DNA of 64,000 nucleotides. Source: Aphelenchoides besseyi. Its lineage: Eukaryota; Nematoda; Chromadorea; Rhabditida; Aphelenchoididae. The notes beneath the pieces were generated by a model, which was given only the letters and a program-made list of their open reading frames with translations, had not been told where the DNA came from and did no database searches. The stretch is from contig JAMPIQ010000001.1 in the NCBI GenBank assembly GCA_024699855.1, positions 7,812,001 through 7,876,000 of the forward strand. The letters run 5' to 3'. Position 1 is the first letter of the stretch. Each line of letters opens with the position of its first letter. This document shows positions 39,201-50,707 of the stretch, piece by piece. The position numbers and the translations under genes were made by a program.

Positions 39201-40016
39201 ATGAAGTTCTGTCTTGCTCTTACTGCTTTCTGCCTAATACTCTACGGTCAAACCGCGCAATCGGCCGAAATTCCGGACAAGTTTTTGGGCTCATGGACTC
39301 TTGATCACAGCGATGCACGATTCGACGACTATTTAAGGCAATTGACTCATTAACTCAACTTGATCATAAACTTTAAAATTTCAGTGCCAAAGGTTACGGG
39401 TGAGTTTTTGTTGTTAATACAAAGGAAACTCCACTGAAACTTCCAACACTTGAATATTTTTGTTACAGATGGTTTATGCGTCAAATGGTCAAATTGGCAA
39501 GCATCACGAAAATCTTCGAAAAGAATACTGAAAAGCCAGGCACTTACAATTGGTTGGTTTAATCGACTGTTTTCAACATTAATCTTGAGTTTTTTCAGCA
39601 AAATCTACACATCTAAAAAGTGAGTTGTTTGTCCGATTATTAGAAGACAAACTCAATTATCACTTGACATCTTCATTTTAGGAACGTCGAGTGGATCGGA
39701 TGGCAGGCGGACAAAGAATTCCAAGCGGAATACTTGGATGATAATCAACACAAGGTAATTTACGAGAATTAGACCACAACATACCTATTCGTAGATCACA
39801 ATCTCTTACAACCCGGCCGAAGACAAACTCATCGAAAAGCACTTGTCCGTTGACAAGCCAGACGAAAAGGCCGACATCTACGAGTACACGATCAACAAGG
39901 ACGGATTCATGGTAATGCGAATGGAGTACAATCAAGTAAGTTCGATGACATAAAGAGGACCTATCGAATCAATTTAGGTTGTTACCAACCGCTTCTACAA
40001 GAAATCCACTCAATGA
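39201..40016 (+). CDS. lbp: Secreted fatty-acid-binding protein (second copy)
   Basis: The signal peptide MKFCLALTAFCLILYGQTAQ is followed by EIPDKFLGSWTLDHSDARFD, YGWFMRQMVKLASITKIFEK, a strand region NVEWIGWQADKEFQAEYLDD, then KADIYEYTINKDGFMVMRME and an end VVTNRFYKKSTQ. It has the same layout as the upstream FABP but is well diverged in sequence, so the duplication is old. One exon near 39382-39400 is very small (about 12-20 bases, SAKGYG region). The lipid-binding cavity pattern at the C-terminus (Arg-Phe-Tyr) is kept. Confidence 0.87.
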
Positions 40017-40381
40017 TGCGTACATCCATGCAAACTGCCTTCTTGGGCATGATTGTTGTTTCAAGCAAAAATGTTTTTCTAAATTTCAATTTCTTTAACA
40101 CTGTCGTTTTTGTATAACAATCAGAATAAACACGTCAAAATCAAATTCCCTGTTTTTGGAACCATCTTCGAGCAAAAATGACAGTCGTTGTGGTTCTCGT
40201 ATGTGTCAGACCTCTCAAAAAAGCAAGTGAATTTGTTACTGTAGAGTGTGCAAACTGCCAGTAGTGGCCGCCACTTGTCGAACCCGCAAACGGTTGAAAT
40301 ACTTGAATTTCACGACTGGTTGTTTGGTTGATCTCATCGCTTTCTAGTTTCTGTTAACATCCTGCTATCTAAAGAAAAATT

Positions 40382-41588
40382 ATGGCGCTATTTTCCCACA
40401 AATTCTCCAGCGTCGAAAAGTCACAACGCTCAGTTTTTGGTTTGTTTTCTTTGGAATCGCCAATGAATCTACTCGAGTTTAGTCGGCAACATTTCTTACG
40501 ATGTCAGCGAAGATCAAATTCGACAGGTTTTCTCTACTGTCGGCACCGTCGTTCACTTTCGTCTCGTACACGATCGAGACACCGGACGACCGAAGGGTTT
40601 CGGATTTTGCGAGTTCAGGTAATTTGGTTCATATTGTCAAATTGTTCGACTGTTTCCCGAATTGTAGTGATGCTGAAGCAGCTGAGAAGGCGATTCGCAA
40701 TTTTAACGGTCGCGAACTCAACGGACGTCCATTACGAGTGGACTCAGCGGCGAGTAGTGAGCGAAATTTGGAAGAAGTAAGTCAATTGTTTCAGTTTGAT
40801 TTATGCCGATTGATTTCAGGCACAACAGTTACAAACTGTTGGCCAAGCAGCAAGAGATCCGGCAAGCCATTCGGTCGAAGATGCATTGTATGGCAAAGAA
40901 CCGGAACCGGGAAAAGCACCGGAAGCAATCGCTAAAACGGTTTCCACTTTGCCGCCTGAACAAATGTTTGAAGTAATGAAACAAATGAAACGATCAGTTA
41001 CAACCGATCCAATACACACTCGTAACTTACTCATGGAAAACCCTCAGTTGGCTTATGCACTTCTTCAGGTAACTTTTAAACCCGTAAATACCTTCATACT
41101 TTTGCTTAGGCTCAAGTCGTGATGCGTGTTGTTGATCCGAAAGTTGCATATTCGATGCTTCATCGTGAAACTCCAGCTGTTCAACATCCATTTCATCAGC
41201 AACCATCGAATATGTTCGCAAATGGATGTAAGTTTTTATTTATCATGATTTTATTTCGTTGTTTTTAGCTTCAGCTTCTTCGATACAGAATCGACAACAA
41301 ACATCCGTGCCTCCGCCTGCGGTCCAATCGAATTACAGCGCTCCTCCGCCACGTTTCAACGGTCCATCGCATTTGCCACCGAATGCAATGCCACCACCAT
41401 CAATGCCCCAAACCGCTAGTGCGCCGACAAACTCAAGTGCTGAAGAAGAAGCGAATCAAGCGCAAATGTTGATGAGAGTCATTCAATTGACCGACGAACA
41501 AGTGGCTCTATTACCAGTCGAAGATCGTGCCAAAGTGTTGGAATTAAGAAACAAATTGCGCGTTAAAGTCGCAGCTAATCAACAATAA
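40382..41588 (+). CDS. cpf-2: Cleavage stimulation factor subunit 2 (CstF-64)
   Basis: This nuclear RNA-binding factor contacts the GU-rich element for 3' end cleavage of pre-mRNA. An N-terminal RRM has RNP2 ([12 protein letters not shown]) and RNP1 ([11 protein letters not shown]), with [20 protein letters not shown]. The hinge that binds CstF-77 and symplekin is [20 protein letters not shown] through [21 protein letters not shown] Pro/Gln-rich linker ([20 protein letters not shown]) leads to a C-terminal three-helix domain [20 protein letters not shown] with LRNKLR. It lacks the MEARA repeats of vertebrates. All parts are in order. Confidence 0.93.
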
Positions 41589-41820
41589 TTTGTAACGGTC
41601 TTCATCACTTTATTTTGTTGTATAACGTTTGATATAAACATCATTGTTAGATGAAGTACAACGACGCAAATAATTTATGTTCAACTTCGCATAATCTTTA
41701 CAAACATCGATTAAAAATTTACGGTGGAAATCGCAAACAAACTTGAAGGGCATGATGTGCACGACGTACAAGTGCCCATTTAAAAGTATTTTAAGTCCTT
41801 CGCCACTTCACAGACAGACG

Positions 41821-42205
41821 TCATTTTCCGACATCTCCAAGTCGATCCAACGTACCAAAGTTTTTAATCTAAGATTGAAATGAGACGACAAAACTGATCA
41901 ACACGCTTACGATGTGGTTGACGACTTCCGCGTTGTTTCGTTTCAGTCGTGCGGGAGCTTCGTCATCGTTATCGTAGGTCTAAATGTTGAAAGGTTACAG
42001 AGGAACAGCAACGAAAACTCACGTAATCGAAACGACGAACCCGACGCGAAGATGGACGTATTAAGATGGCCGGTTGATATCGTTCGAAAAACTGACGAAG
42101 AAGAAAGTCACTACTCAAGTCCTCGGCCGTTGTAAATTCGAAGCATTGTACTATGACCAATACGCAAATCAAAACAATTGCCGAGGTAATGCCGCCCGTT
42201 CGCAT
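41821..42205 (-). CDS. pdf-2: Pigment-dispersing-factor-like neuropeptide precursor (pdf-2 type)
   Basis: This is a secreted neuropeptide that acts on a secretin-class GPCR. The start MRTGGITSAIVLICVLVIVQ is a signal peptide. A propeptide follows with FLLRQFFERYQPAIL and a basic site RVRR, then FDYTYDNDDEAPAR and a dibasic LKR. The mature peptide begins directly after KR with NNAEVVNHI. A phase-0 intron interrupts it, and it continues IKNFGTLDRLGDV followed by Gly-Lys and the stop (41821-41823). The Gly-Lys end predicts an amidated Val. The peptide is 22 residues before Gly and closely matches nematode PDF-2. No second peptide is encoded. Three exons with 40-base introns are present. Confidence 0.9.
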
Positions 42206-42827
42206 GTCAAATTTGATGTCCGCTGAAATAGCTGTTAGAATATCGAACTTATTAACGCGAAAACTATGATTCCGAGACAACGAAGATACGAAAATGTTGA
42301 GTGAAAGGACTTAAATGACCAATTTGTTCGGTAAAGTTATTTGGTCAAAGGAATTGATTTTCAAAGAGCAAACAGCCGAATATTACGTATTATACGAAGG
42401 CAATTAGCCGATAACTTCTGACCGTAATTCGAGTACTTTCTCTCGCTCCTCATTTTACGTCAATAATGATCGAAAGTCGAAGACGGAAGGAGACTGTTAA
42501 CTCGAGATGCCAACGAACGAACATTGCAATTAGACCTCGTGTTCGTAAAGTACAATGGTTGTTAAATAAGTGGGTTGATAGAGAAGGTCAGCGCGAAAAC
42601 ATAACATTGGAGTGTTCGTCGTGAACGTGGGAACAAGTTGCGACAATGATGTTTACAAGATTCATATACGAAAGGGACGGTGCGAAAACGAATGAAAAAA
42701 TTCAAGTTTGCAGAACTAACTCGATCGAATAACTAAATGACGAAATTAAATGAACTTTCATTCTGTTCGAATCGCAGTCACGCGACAGTCGAACTTCAAC
42801 GTCACGTCTCGAACTTTTTTTGTGACC
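42206..42827. other. Intergenic between divergent genes
   Basis: Divergent promoter region for pdf-2 and the next gene. No coding signal was seen. Confidence 0.4.
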
Positions 42828-43701
42828 ATGTGGTTGTGGTTATATCGTGAGTCGTATATCAATGAACCAGTCTATTTTTAGGTCTATTCAACGGTCGAAA
42901 CATTCGACGTGTAAACGCTGGAGGTAATGATGCGCTTACTCAAGGAGAAACCTTCGGCGACACCTACGCAGGTGATTTCACAATGGAAGACGTTGAGATA
43001 GCTGCTCATCATGTTGAGGAGGTAAACGGTTCAATGAATTTAACTTTCAATTTCTTTCTGTAGCAACAAAAACGCCGACGACGCAGAGCACGAAAAGATG
43101 CCAACCAAATTCGTTTGAATCTTCGCAAACGATTGACTATGGTATGTAGTAATGGAAGTTCATATCCATCTAATCACCATGCGATTTTCAGCGTGGCACT
43201 TATTTGACGGTGTTCGGTAAGCCGCCGTCGGCAGTGGAAGTGGAGCAGGACGTTGCAGACAATCTTTTCGCTCAAACGGTAAGTTCGAATTGCTGCTGTG
43301 CCTCGAATACTGCTCGTGGGAAAGTGGATCTACGTAAACGGATTCATGCGTAATTAACTGACCATAATTAAAAAGTGTTGTGAAAGAAATTTAAGAGACA
43401 AAGAACGTCTGGAAATTCTTTTAATCACGAAACTTCTGTCAACCTCTCAATTCTTAATCAAGGAATTAATTTTTAATTTGTTTAGGTGGCGGAAGGAATA
43501 CTCGAAATTGAACAAGACGAATTTCAAACTCGCGCACGTTTTACTCATCTCGGCTACCGTCAATACGCACGAATTTGGTGTTGTAACGGGGATTATCATC
43601 AGAGGCTGACCGATGCTTGGGAAAACAACGAATTGGGCACGAAACGTGCAAACGCTTCGAGTACTACGGCAACCACTGCACAACCAGATGCCAAGAAGTG
43701 A
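42828..43701 (+). CDS. Unknown protein of about 180 residues
   Basis: I do not recognise it. The first exon is tiny (MWLWLYR). It is followed in phase by LFNGRNIRRVNAGGNDALTQ, an acidic stretch, then a strongly basic run QQKRRRRRARKDANQIRLNL. Next are RGTYLTVFGKPPSAVEVEQD and, after a roughly 200-base intron, VAEGILEIEQDEFQTRARFT, a Tyr/Trp/Cys-rich YRQYARIWCCNGDY and a Thr/Ala-rich tail. The start hydrophobic stretch is too short for a clear signal peptide. Location and function are unknown. All exon joins keep the frame. Confidence 0.6.
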
Positions 43702-44040
43702 AGTTTTATGTTGATCGTTTTCGAATAAAAAGAATCGTTGTTGTCTCATAAAGTTCCGCCCTCGTTGCCAATTAGTAGATGAAGATTGTATTTCAGCGTC
43801 AAGTGTTGCCAAACAACTTTTACGCAGAGAATCAGTTTGCCTATGACCGTACGATTTTACGTCAAATGTCAAATCAGATTTCATGCAACACGTCAATCTT
43901 ATTACTATAACAGTCCGATAACGACGTTCTCAGACTCAAATAATCTATAAATTGGTTACATGTGTGGCAGTTAACAACAAAAATTTATTCGACTTGCAAT
44001 TTACAACAGGACCTGCAACATCGACAAACGAACAATAAAT

Positions 44041-44952
44041 TCAACACATTTTACGAGTACACTCGCTAAGCGGCAATAGAATCGGCCTCAAAACATCGTC
44101 ACGACCGACACGTTTGCGACCGGAATTCGACGTTTTGGCATCAGTTGCAGAAGTGAGTTGAGTTGATGCTACGGTATCCGGATCGACAGTTGAAATGGCG
44201 GTGTAAACGTCCGTCGGCTTGGTTTTCAAATTGACAGTCGACGAAGGACTTTGTCCAGAACTTTTTGTAGCAAATGAGTTTTGTGTTGGAGCTGAAATAT
44301 AAGATTGTATTGACGTCGCAAACAAAAAACTCACAAGTTTCCAACTGAGTTGATTTAGTCTTTGGTTCTGAAATCGTTGCTATCTAAATAATGAAGATTC
44401 GTATAAAAGAATTTTGTGAGTTTACTGGTGGCAACAATTTTGCAGCTCCGGGAAGTACATTGATGGTTTCAACTACAGTTGGCGCTTCAAGCATAGCGAT
44501 TGAAAATGATGCGTTCGTTGTACTTTGAGTGCTGAAGAAAAAGTTTTAAATTTACTCAAAATGCGACCTTACATTTCTATCGAACGAGCAACAACTTTGG
44601 TTGATGAATCGACTTGATAAAAGAAACTTCGAGTGGTTTTAAACGCCAATCGACGCTCTAATTCCTGAAAGAATTGTCCATCGGAAATATATTTTATCGG
44701 TACATTCAAATTGCGATTGTCTTCATCGAGATCGTGATAGTAGCCGATAGCCGTGGCTTGCATTCCAAACGAAAGAGCAATCGCACCACAAGACAAACTC
44801 AAGACCAAACATCTAAAGTCTTCGTATTGTGACTGTTTCCGTGAACCTACAATAACACTGCCAAATACAAAAGCACATCTATAGTTGACATATTGGACAA
44901 CAACGAGACGAATAACTAAAGATCGACTGTTTTTGATGAGCCAACAACTCAA
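44041..44952 (-). CDS. Unknown membrane protein, 5' end unresolved
   Basis: I do not recognise it. The resolved part has hydrophobic stretches LVIRLVVVQYVNYRCAFVFG and CLVLSLSCGAIALSFGMQAT followed by IGYYHDLDEDNRN, then a soluble region ELERRLAFKTTRSFFYQVD. Ser/Thr/Pro-rich exons follow (ATKSSGQSPSSTVNLKTKPT) and the end is basic (RPILLPLSECTRKMC). The 5' exon lacks an ATG, so one or more exons lie upstream of 44952. It may be a small tetraspan-type protein, judged only on hydrophobicity. Confidence 0.45.
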
Positions 44953-46156
44953 AGTAAAAAGTTTTTTGTTGACACTAACACATTTGCATAAAAAGTTTGG
45001 TTTCCTGTGTAATTTCGTTGAACTTTAGATTTTACGACTCCGACAAATCCCAGCTATGTCATTGAAGAACTGCAAAATATAACATCCATCGAAGTTGTGA
45101 TGATTATTTGGTTTGCTTACTTGGACAATTGACGTTTATATTTTGAATCCTTCAGCATAAAGTGCAGTGATAATGATGTGGCGACCGCTAATTTTTTCTC
45201 TATTAACCCCCTAGATATGTTTATGCTAAAATGTAGAGCATTAACCGTAGTAAAACGATAGTGAAAGCAGTTATTAATACCATGACATTTGCTATGGCAC
45301 CCAATGGTTTGCAAATTTTTGCTTCGAATTTCTAACTGCAATTCCTCGGTTGTGTAAACCGTTTAAATCGTGTTTACACAGATTTTCAAGCCTTTAAAAG
45401 GCTATCAAACAAATTTTTAATCATCGTTTTTAGTTGAGATATAGTAAAGAAATCGAGCGGCAAACATTTGGGATTTTTACTTGAATGCACAGTTTCAAGG
45501 AGATTGATGAGCATAGGATCTCATTTGTACATTTGGTTTGTTTAAGAAGAATGCTTGAAAGTGTTCAAACGAGGTACTTCAATAGAGATGGTCACGAATG
45601 TGTTGACTAACGCCATGAAATTCTAAGACAATAATTTGAACAAAATTGCAATCGGCTGCAGGATACAACGGTGGTAAGAAACACCGTAGGGTATTCTTTC
45701 AGTTAGTTGACAGTCACAGATTCCCACTTTCAAATTTACCACTCAAATTGCTAGTGTTTTGTAACTCGACCGTACCTATTACAAAGTGGATTTTGTCAAT
45801 CGTACGAGTAATCAACATTTACACAAAGACTTTTCTGTTTGATCGCGATGTCGTTGGATGTTTGAGTTTCACGACTACTGAAAATTGCAGTATAGTTAAA
45901 TAATCGTTTACTTCAACTCGAGAAACTGTCTTCCCGCGAATTTAATCGAACTTTTTGTATCATAGAGATGGCTTTTGTCATGAAAACCTTCCAATTTATG
46001 CATAATTTTGGTTGTGAAAAATTGCAAGCAACTTTCACGTTGACCGTTAGACGAAATGCCAAAAGATGACAAACCGCTGACTGCGTGAGCTCTCATTTTG
46101 CAATCGACCGAATTTCTCGTGTTTGCGTTCATTCCGGCTCTCGGTTTCTTTACAAA
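44953..46156. other. Mostly non-coding, AT-rich
   Basis: It probably holds the 5' exon of the minus-strand membrane protein (within about 44960-45110) and the STAM promoter. Short open frames at 45117-45341 and 45646-45903 have no support. Confidence 0.35.
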
Positions 46157-47728
46157 ATGCCGTTGTTCGGAGAGTCTTCATCGGCGTACGATGAAGCCGT
46201 CGAAAAGGTGACTGCTGAGACGTTGACGACGGAGAATTGGGCGCTGATGATCGATATCAGCGATCGTGTGTCGCGTGAAGGCGCTAAGGGTGCGAAACAA
46301 TGTCTTCTTGCTATTAAGAAACGACTGAATCATCGTGATCCGCACGTCGTTCTATTTGCGCTTTCGTTACTCGACTGCTTGTGGAACAACAGCACCGTTC
46401 AATTTCGTCGTGAAGTCTCGTCAAACGAATTCACCCCCGAACTCACTTATCGTGCTACTGGAGTATGTGTTTAACTTTTGTTTTTGTCTAAGCCTCATGT
46501 ATTTTCAGAGTAACCGTGTTGTTGCCGAAAAGACTCGCGAACTGATCAAAAAGTGGTCAGAAAACGAGTGCAAGAAAGATCCCTCGTTGTCGCTAATCGA
46601 TTCACTTTATCACGAGTTGTTGGACGACGGTTACGAATTCGATACGTTCAAAAAGCCGAAAAAAGAAATGGCTTTTTCCAACGATCCCAATGTTGTGCAC
46701 ACGGAAGAAGAAGAAGCAGACATCGCCAAAGGTTTGCTTGGTTCAAATTCAACATTAACACAAAACTTTTAGCTATCGCTTTGTCCTTGTCCGATCAAAA
46801 CACAAACAAATCTTCGCAACCGACTTCACGTATCAAACAAGAAACTCGAGAAAGGTAACAATCAAGCTTGTAACGTGCTCTTATTGCATTTAGCAACACT
46901 GTTATTCGACAAGTCCGCGCGTTGTACGATTTTGAAGCCGTCGAAGACAATGAAATTACTTTTTCTGCAGGCGACATTATAAACGTCTTTGATTGCAGGT
47001 TCGTTCTTTCTGTTGATCTATTCACGGCTGTTTAGTGATCAAAATTGGTGGCGTGGACAACACACTCGTGGTGGCAATTCCGGTTTATTTCCGGCAAGTT
47101 TCGTTTCTTCCGATTTGACGGCTCCCGAAGAAGTCGCTCGTCCGAATGCGCCCGTTCAAAATCAACACGTTGCACCGCCACAACCGCAAATCGACGAGGC
47201 GATTCTTAACGTAAGCATAATAGTGGTAGCGTGTTTACAAGTTCTTAAATTCAGAAATGTTTCGAATTACTCGATCGTTGTGATCCTACCGGTGTTGTTC
47301 CTGACGATCCAGCGTTGCCTTATTTCGAGCAAATGAGTCTGACTCAAGCGCCACTCATCGATCACAAATTGGCCCAAATCGATAAGCAGCACAACTTGCT
47401 TGCGAACATGGATTTGGCAATTCGAGAGGTTCTTGCACGTTACGATCAAGCAATGCAACAAGGTCTACAACAAGGCAATCAAACTCCTCAAATGCCACAA
47501 CACTATCAAGCACCACAATCTCAGCAATTTCATCCACAAACTTCGTCGATGTCTCAACAATACGCTCTACAACAAATGCCGCCACAAAGTCAATACGCGC
47601 CGTATCAACAATTTCAACAACCACCACAACAAACAAAATCGGAATATCAAGTCAATCAACCAGGCGCTTATGTTCCTTCTTCACAACCTTCGGCACCGGG
47701 AGCTTACGGACAAACTTCGGGTTTTTAA
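46157..47728 (+). CDS. stam-1: Signal-transducing adaptor STAM (ESCRT-0)
   Basis: This partner of HRS in ESCRT-0 sorts ubiquitinated receptors at endosomes. The start is [24 protein letters not shown] domain follows ([40 protein letters not shown]), then a ubiquitin-interacting motif [18 protein letters not shown]. An SH3 domain has [19 protein letters not shown] with DQNWWRGQ and GLFPASFV. A helical GAT-like part follows ([35 protein letters not shown]) and a Gln/Pro-rich tail ends GAYGQTSGF. All domains are in STAM order. The UIM has the conserved Ala-x-x-x-Ser. Confidence 0.94.
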
Positions 47729-47839
47729 CGCTACTGTATGAATGATTCTGGCTTTGTTTCCATCGGATGTACATTAAAGAACTTAATCGGTGTCCGTATA
47801 GTTTTATTTTTGCTGTAAAACATCGAAATAACAAATAAA

Positions 47840-48301
47840 TTAATTCGAATCATTCTTAGTCGGAATAGAAGACGTAATTTGATCTTGAATCCATTTCAAA
47901 TAAGCACCACTTCCCGACTCGATCTACAAAATTTTTGTCAACACAAATAAGTGGCTAAGTAACTTACCGGCATCGAAATGAACTCGGGAACATCGTACGG
48001 ATGTTTCTCAATGATCGCATCTTTCAATCGTTCCAAATGGTCGGTTTTCGTTTTGATTATGAGCAAAGCTTCTTCGTCTTCTTGCAATTTCGACTCCCAT
48101 TCATAGCTGAAATGCGAACCACAAAGTCTGGTAAATTAAACAGCAAAAAACTCACATGGAAGTAACGGTCGGAACGATGTTAACACAAGCGGCTAACTTC
48201 AATTGAACAATCTCTCTGGCAATCGATTTCCCAACTTCTTTCGAAGGAACAGTAACGTAAACAACCGAGAAAATACTCGCTAACTTAGTACAAGCCTGCA
48301 T
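47840..48301 (-). CDS. cuta: CutA divalent-ion tolerance protein
   Basis: This is a small trimeric protein, linked to copper tolerance in bacteria and to acetylcholinesterase anchoring in animals. Sequence: SIFSVVYVTVPSKEVGKSIA, VQLKLAACVNIVPTVTSIYE, EDEEALLIIKTKTDHLERLK, HPYDVPEFISMPIESGSGAY and LKWIQDQI. The family's ACVNI, Y-x-W and HPY-x-x-PE motifs are all present. The start is either ATG at 48301 (MQACTKLAS) or an upstream ATG at 48371 (MLFAPL) spliced across about 52 bases. Both give the same mature core. Confidence 0.9.
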
Positions 48302-48713
48302 TGAAATTTGATGTCATAAGCAAGTATCTCCAGTCAAATGTGTGAGCAACTACCAACGGCGCAAACAGCATCGATTTTCGTGAGTAATGGCAAAATATGT
48401 CTTCAGCTCAAAGGTAGTCAACTAATCCGTTTCTTTGGATTAACTGCTTTAATGGCGACTATAATCGCCAATGTCTGATTATAAACATTGTGTTGTGAAT
48501 TTGTAAAGTTGTTCGATTTGTAGCAATTCTATTCAAAATTTGAAAGTATTTATACCTCTGGCAATTGATAAATGCTTGAGAAAGAGCGTAGAAACAAACA
48601 AGAACAAAAACACCTGATGGTTCAGCGACTACAATGCGGAAAGTTTACTCGTATTTGTTTTGGCATAGGCTTGAATACCGGGAAACAACGAACAAATTGA
48701 GTGCGAGAACTGA

Positions 48714-50273
48714 CTACATGCCGGATGGTATTCGTGCCATAGTTCCGTACTCAAAATGATTCCGAGCACCAACAAACGGTTCAGTAAGAGCAATTGAATG
48801 TGTTCCACCGTTGAAATTATTAAACGACTCTCGTTGATGAGTGTCGGGTGGAAAAGGAAAGTAGGAACTCGAGTTCATGGCTAAACTCTGATGGTGCTGG
48901 CGGGGTCGAAGTTGTGGTGGAGCTGAAAGTTTTGGAAGGCAAAAACAGCAAATTTGTGCACAGCTTTTGCTGCGTGTTGGAACAACATCGCCCATTTCGT
49001 CCATTTCATCGGACGTGTCGATCTCTCTTCCAAAGCATGGAATACAAAACGAACGTCGGAATTCGCGATTGACGAAAATGTGCACAAGAAATTTGCTTGA
49101 CGATCCACCAATTGCCAACCAAATGAACGCAAATTTCATTGTTGCCGTATCAGCTGGATGCATTAGCGAACTTGGAATGAAGTGCACGATAATAATTGGA
49201 AGCCAAGAAAGAAAAAACGCAACAATGACAAACATCGTAACTACAAAGTTTTGGTCTGTTTGAAGAGCTGATCGCTGGACGTCTTCGAGCTAAATCATAT
49301 TGATAGTATTTGTCTAATAAAGCGCTCGTTTACTTCATTGGGTTTACGTATTGCGGAAAAGATGGCTACTGTTGTAAATATGATTGTGCATAACGACGGA
49401 ACAACAACGAGAACTGCCAATGTGACACTGTAGGCCGCTGCAGATGTCCAATTCAGAACACAGAACTCGTATTCGTGATAATAGTTGGCCTGAAAACATT
49501 GATTGAACAACTCAATTTTCACTATCTTACCTCCATCTTGGCAACAATAACTGGTAGTGCTGTCAGAATTGCCGTAAGCCATGAAAACGCTATCCAACCT
49601 GCAACGTTTATTCGAATGAATGCAAATACTCGACGACTTACATTTGCATCTTGTTAGCGTATGATCACTTTCGTAGCGTGAAGGTTTCATAAAAGCAGAA
49701 TAACGATCCACACTAATCCAACCAAACGTGAAAAGTGTCGACGTTAAGATGACAATTTGCAAGTAAGCTGAAGATTTGCAAAGAAGTGAATCATCGCCCA
49801 TGAAATTCCAACCGGGAACAAGTGAACCTTAAAAGTTCAATTGCTATTGGTTGTGTGCTTGTTTCGCTTACTGTAAACACTCATTGGAACAATCAAAACG
49901 GCCCACAAAAGGTCGGCAGTTGCCAAAGAAATCTGCAAAAAAGAACATGACATCAAAATGCGCTAATTGTATGTTCATAAAAACGATAAAAAGTTCTTGG
50001 AATTGCACAAATTCACAGCAAATTGTCGCTGACACCAAACTACGAGATTTGGACGTCATGTCCAGCCGACTAATTTCCGTTGACATTTTGAAGAAGAAGA
50101 ATTAACAACCGCAAACTCACCATGTAATACCCGGTGACTTCATTAAGGTTTCGATTAGCAAGAATTATAATGATGGAAGTGGTTGACGAGAAGAGAAGCA
50201 GCACAAAGACGCCCAAGATCACGGCCGTTCTTGCCAACGAGTCGGCGGATAGTTGGCTGGAATCCAATAGCAT
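48714..50273 (-). CDS. Class A (rhodopsin-like) G-protein-coupled receptor
   Basis: Seven membrane helices in order: TAVILGVFVLLLFSSTTSII, then SLATADLLWAVLIVPMSV. TM3 is YLQIVILTSTLFTFGWISVD with the DRY motif intact (VDRYSAF). TM4 is WIAFSWLTAILTALPVIV. TM5 is VTLAVLVVVPSLCTIIFTTV. TM6 is FVIVAFFLSWLPIIIVHFIP. TM7 is FAFIWLAIGGSSSKFLVHIF. The usual NPxxY in TM7 is absent. A Cys in the N-terminal part of TM3 (LLCKSSAYLQ) and another after TM4 (FCVLNW) could form the disulfide. The C-terminal tail is long with Cys for palmitoylation (FCIPCFG). It looks like an orphan amine or peptide receptor, and I cannot name the ligand. Confidence 0.88.
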
Positions 50274-50707
50274 ACCGAGCGCGTTCGGAGCGCCGGTGCG
50301 GAAGTCACGATGACCGCCTTCTGAAGTCGTGAAGAAACGTCAGCGACATGCGGATCGCCGTCCGTCTTCGGCGACTGTGCCGCAACGTGAATTTCTCAAG
50401 AAACCGATGATTACAAAAGACCTGCAATTGACTGTTTTAGATTGTGCAAACAACAAGTGATACTCCGCGAGAAATTCGCATTCTAGACAAAACATATAAC
50501 AATAGTCGAGTAAGCAAAGTTCTGGTTTAACGAAAAGCTCAAAAGTGCACGTTCAATGGCTGAACAAAAGAACGTCAAAAGATGCCGGAATACTTGATAA
50601 CCGAACGTTTTGTGTTAATACGAAAAACTTGACAGTAAAGACTTCACACACAAAACCGCAGACTATATACGTCCCGTAATTCGTATACAGATAGACGGCA
50701 GGAGACC
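50274..50707. other. Intergenic between divergent genes
   Basis: No coding evidence. Promoters of the GPCR and the next gene are expected here. Confidence 0.4.

Noticed and set aside
47355..47636. Minus-strand open frame over the STAM tail
   Set aside because: It is the mirror of the Gln/Pro-rich repeat codons of STAM. Val-rich composition is expected from antisense of CAA/CCA codons.
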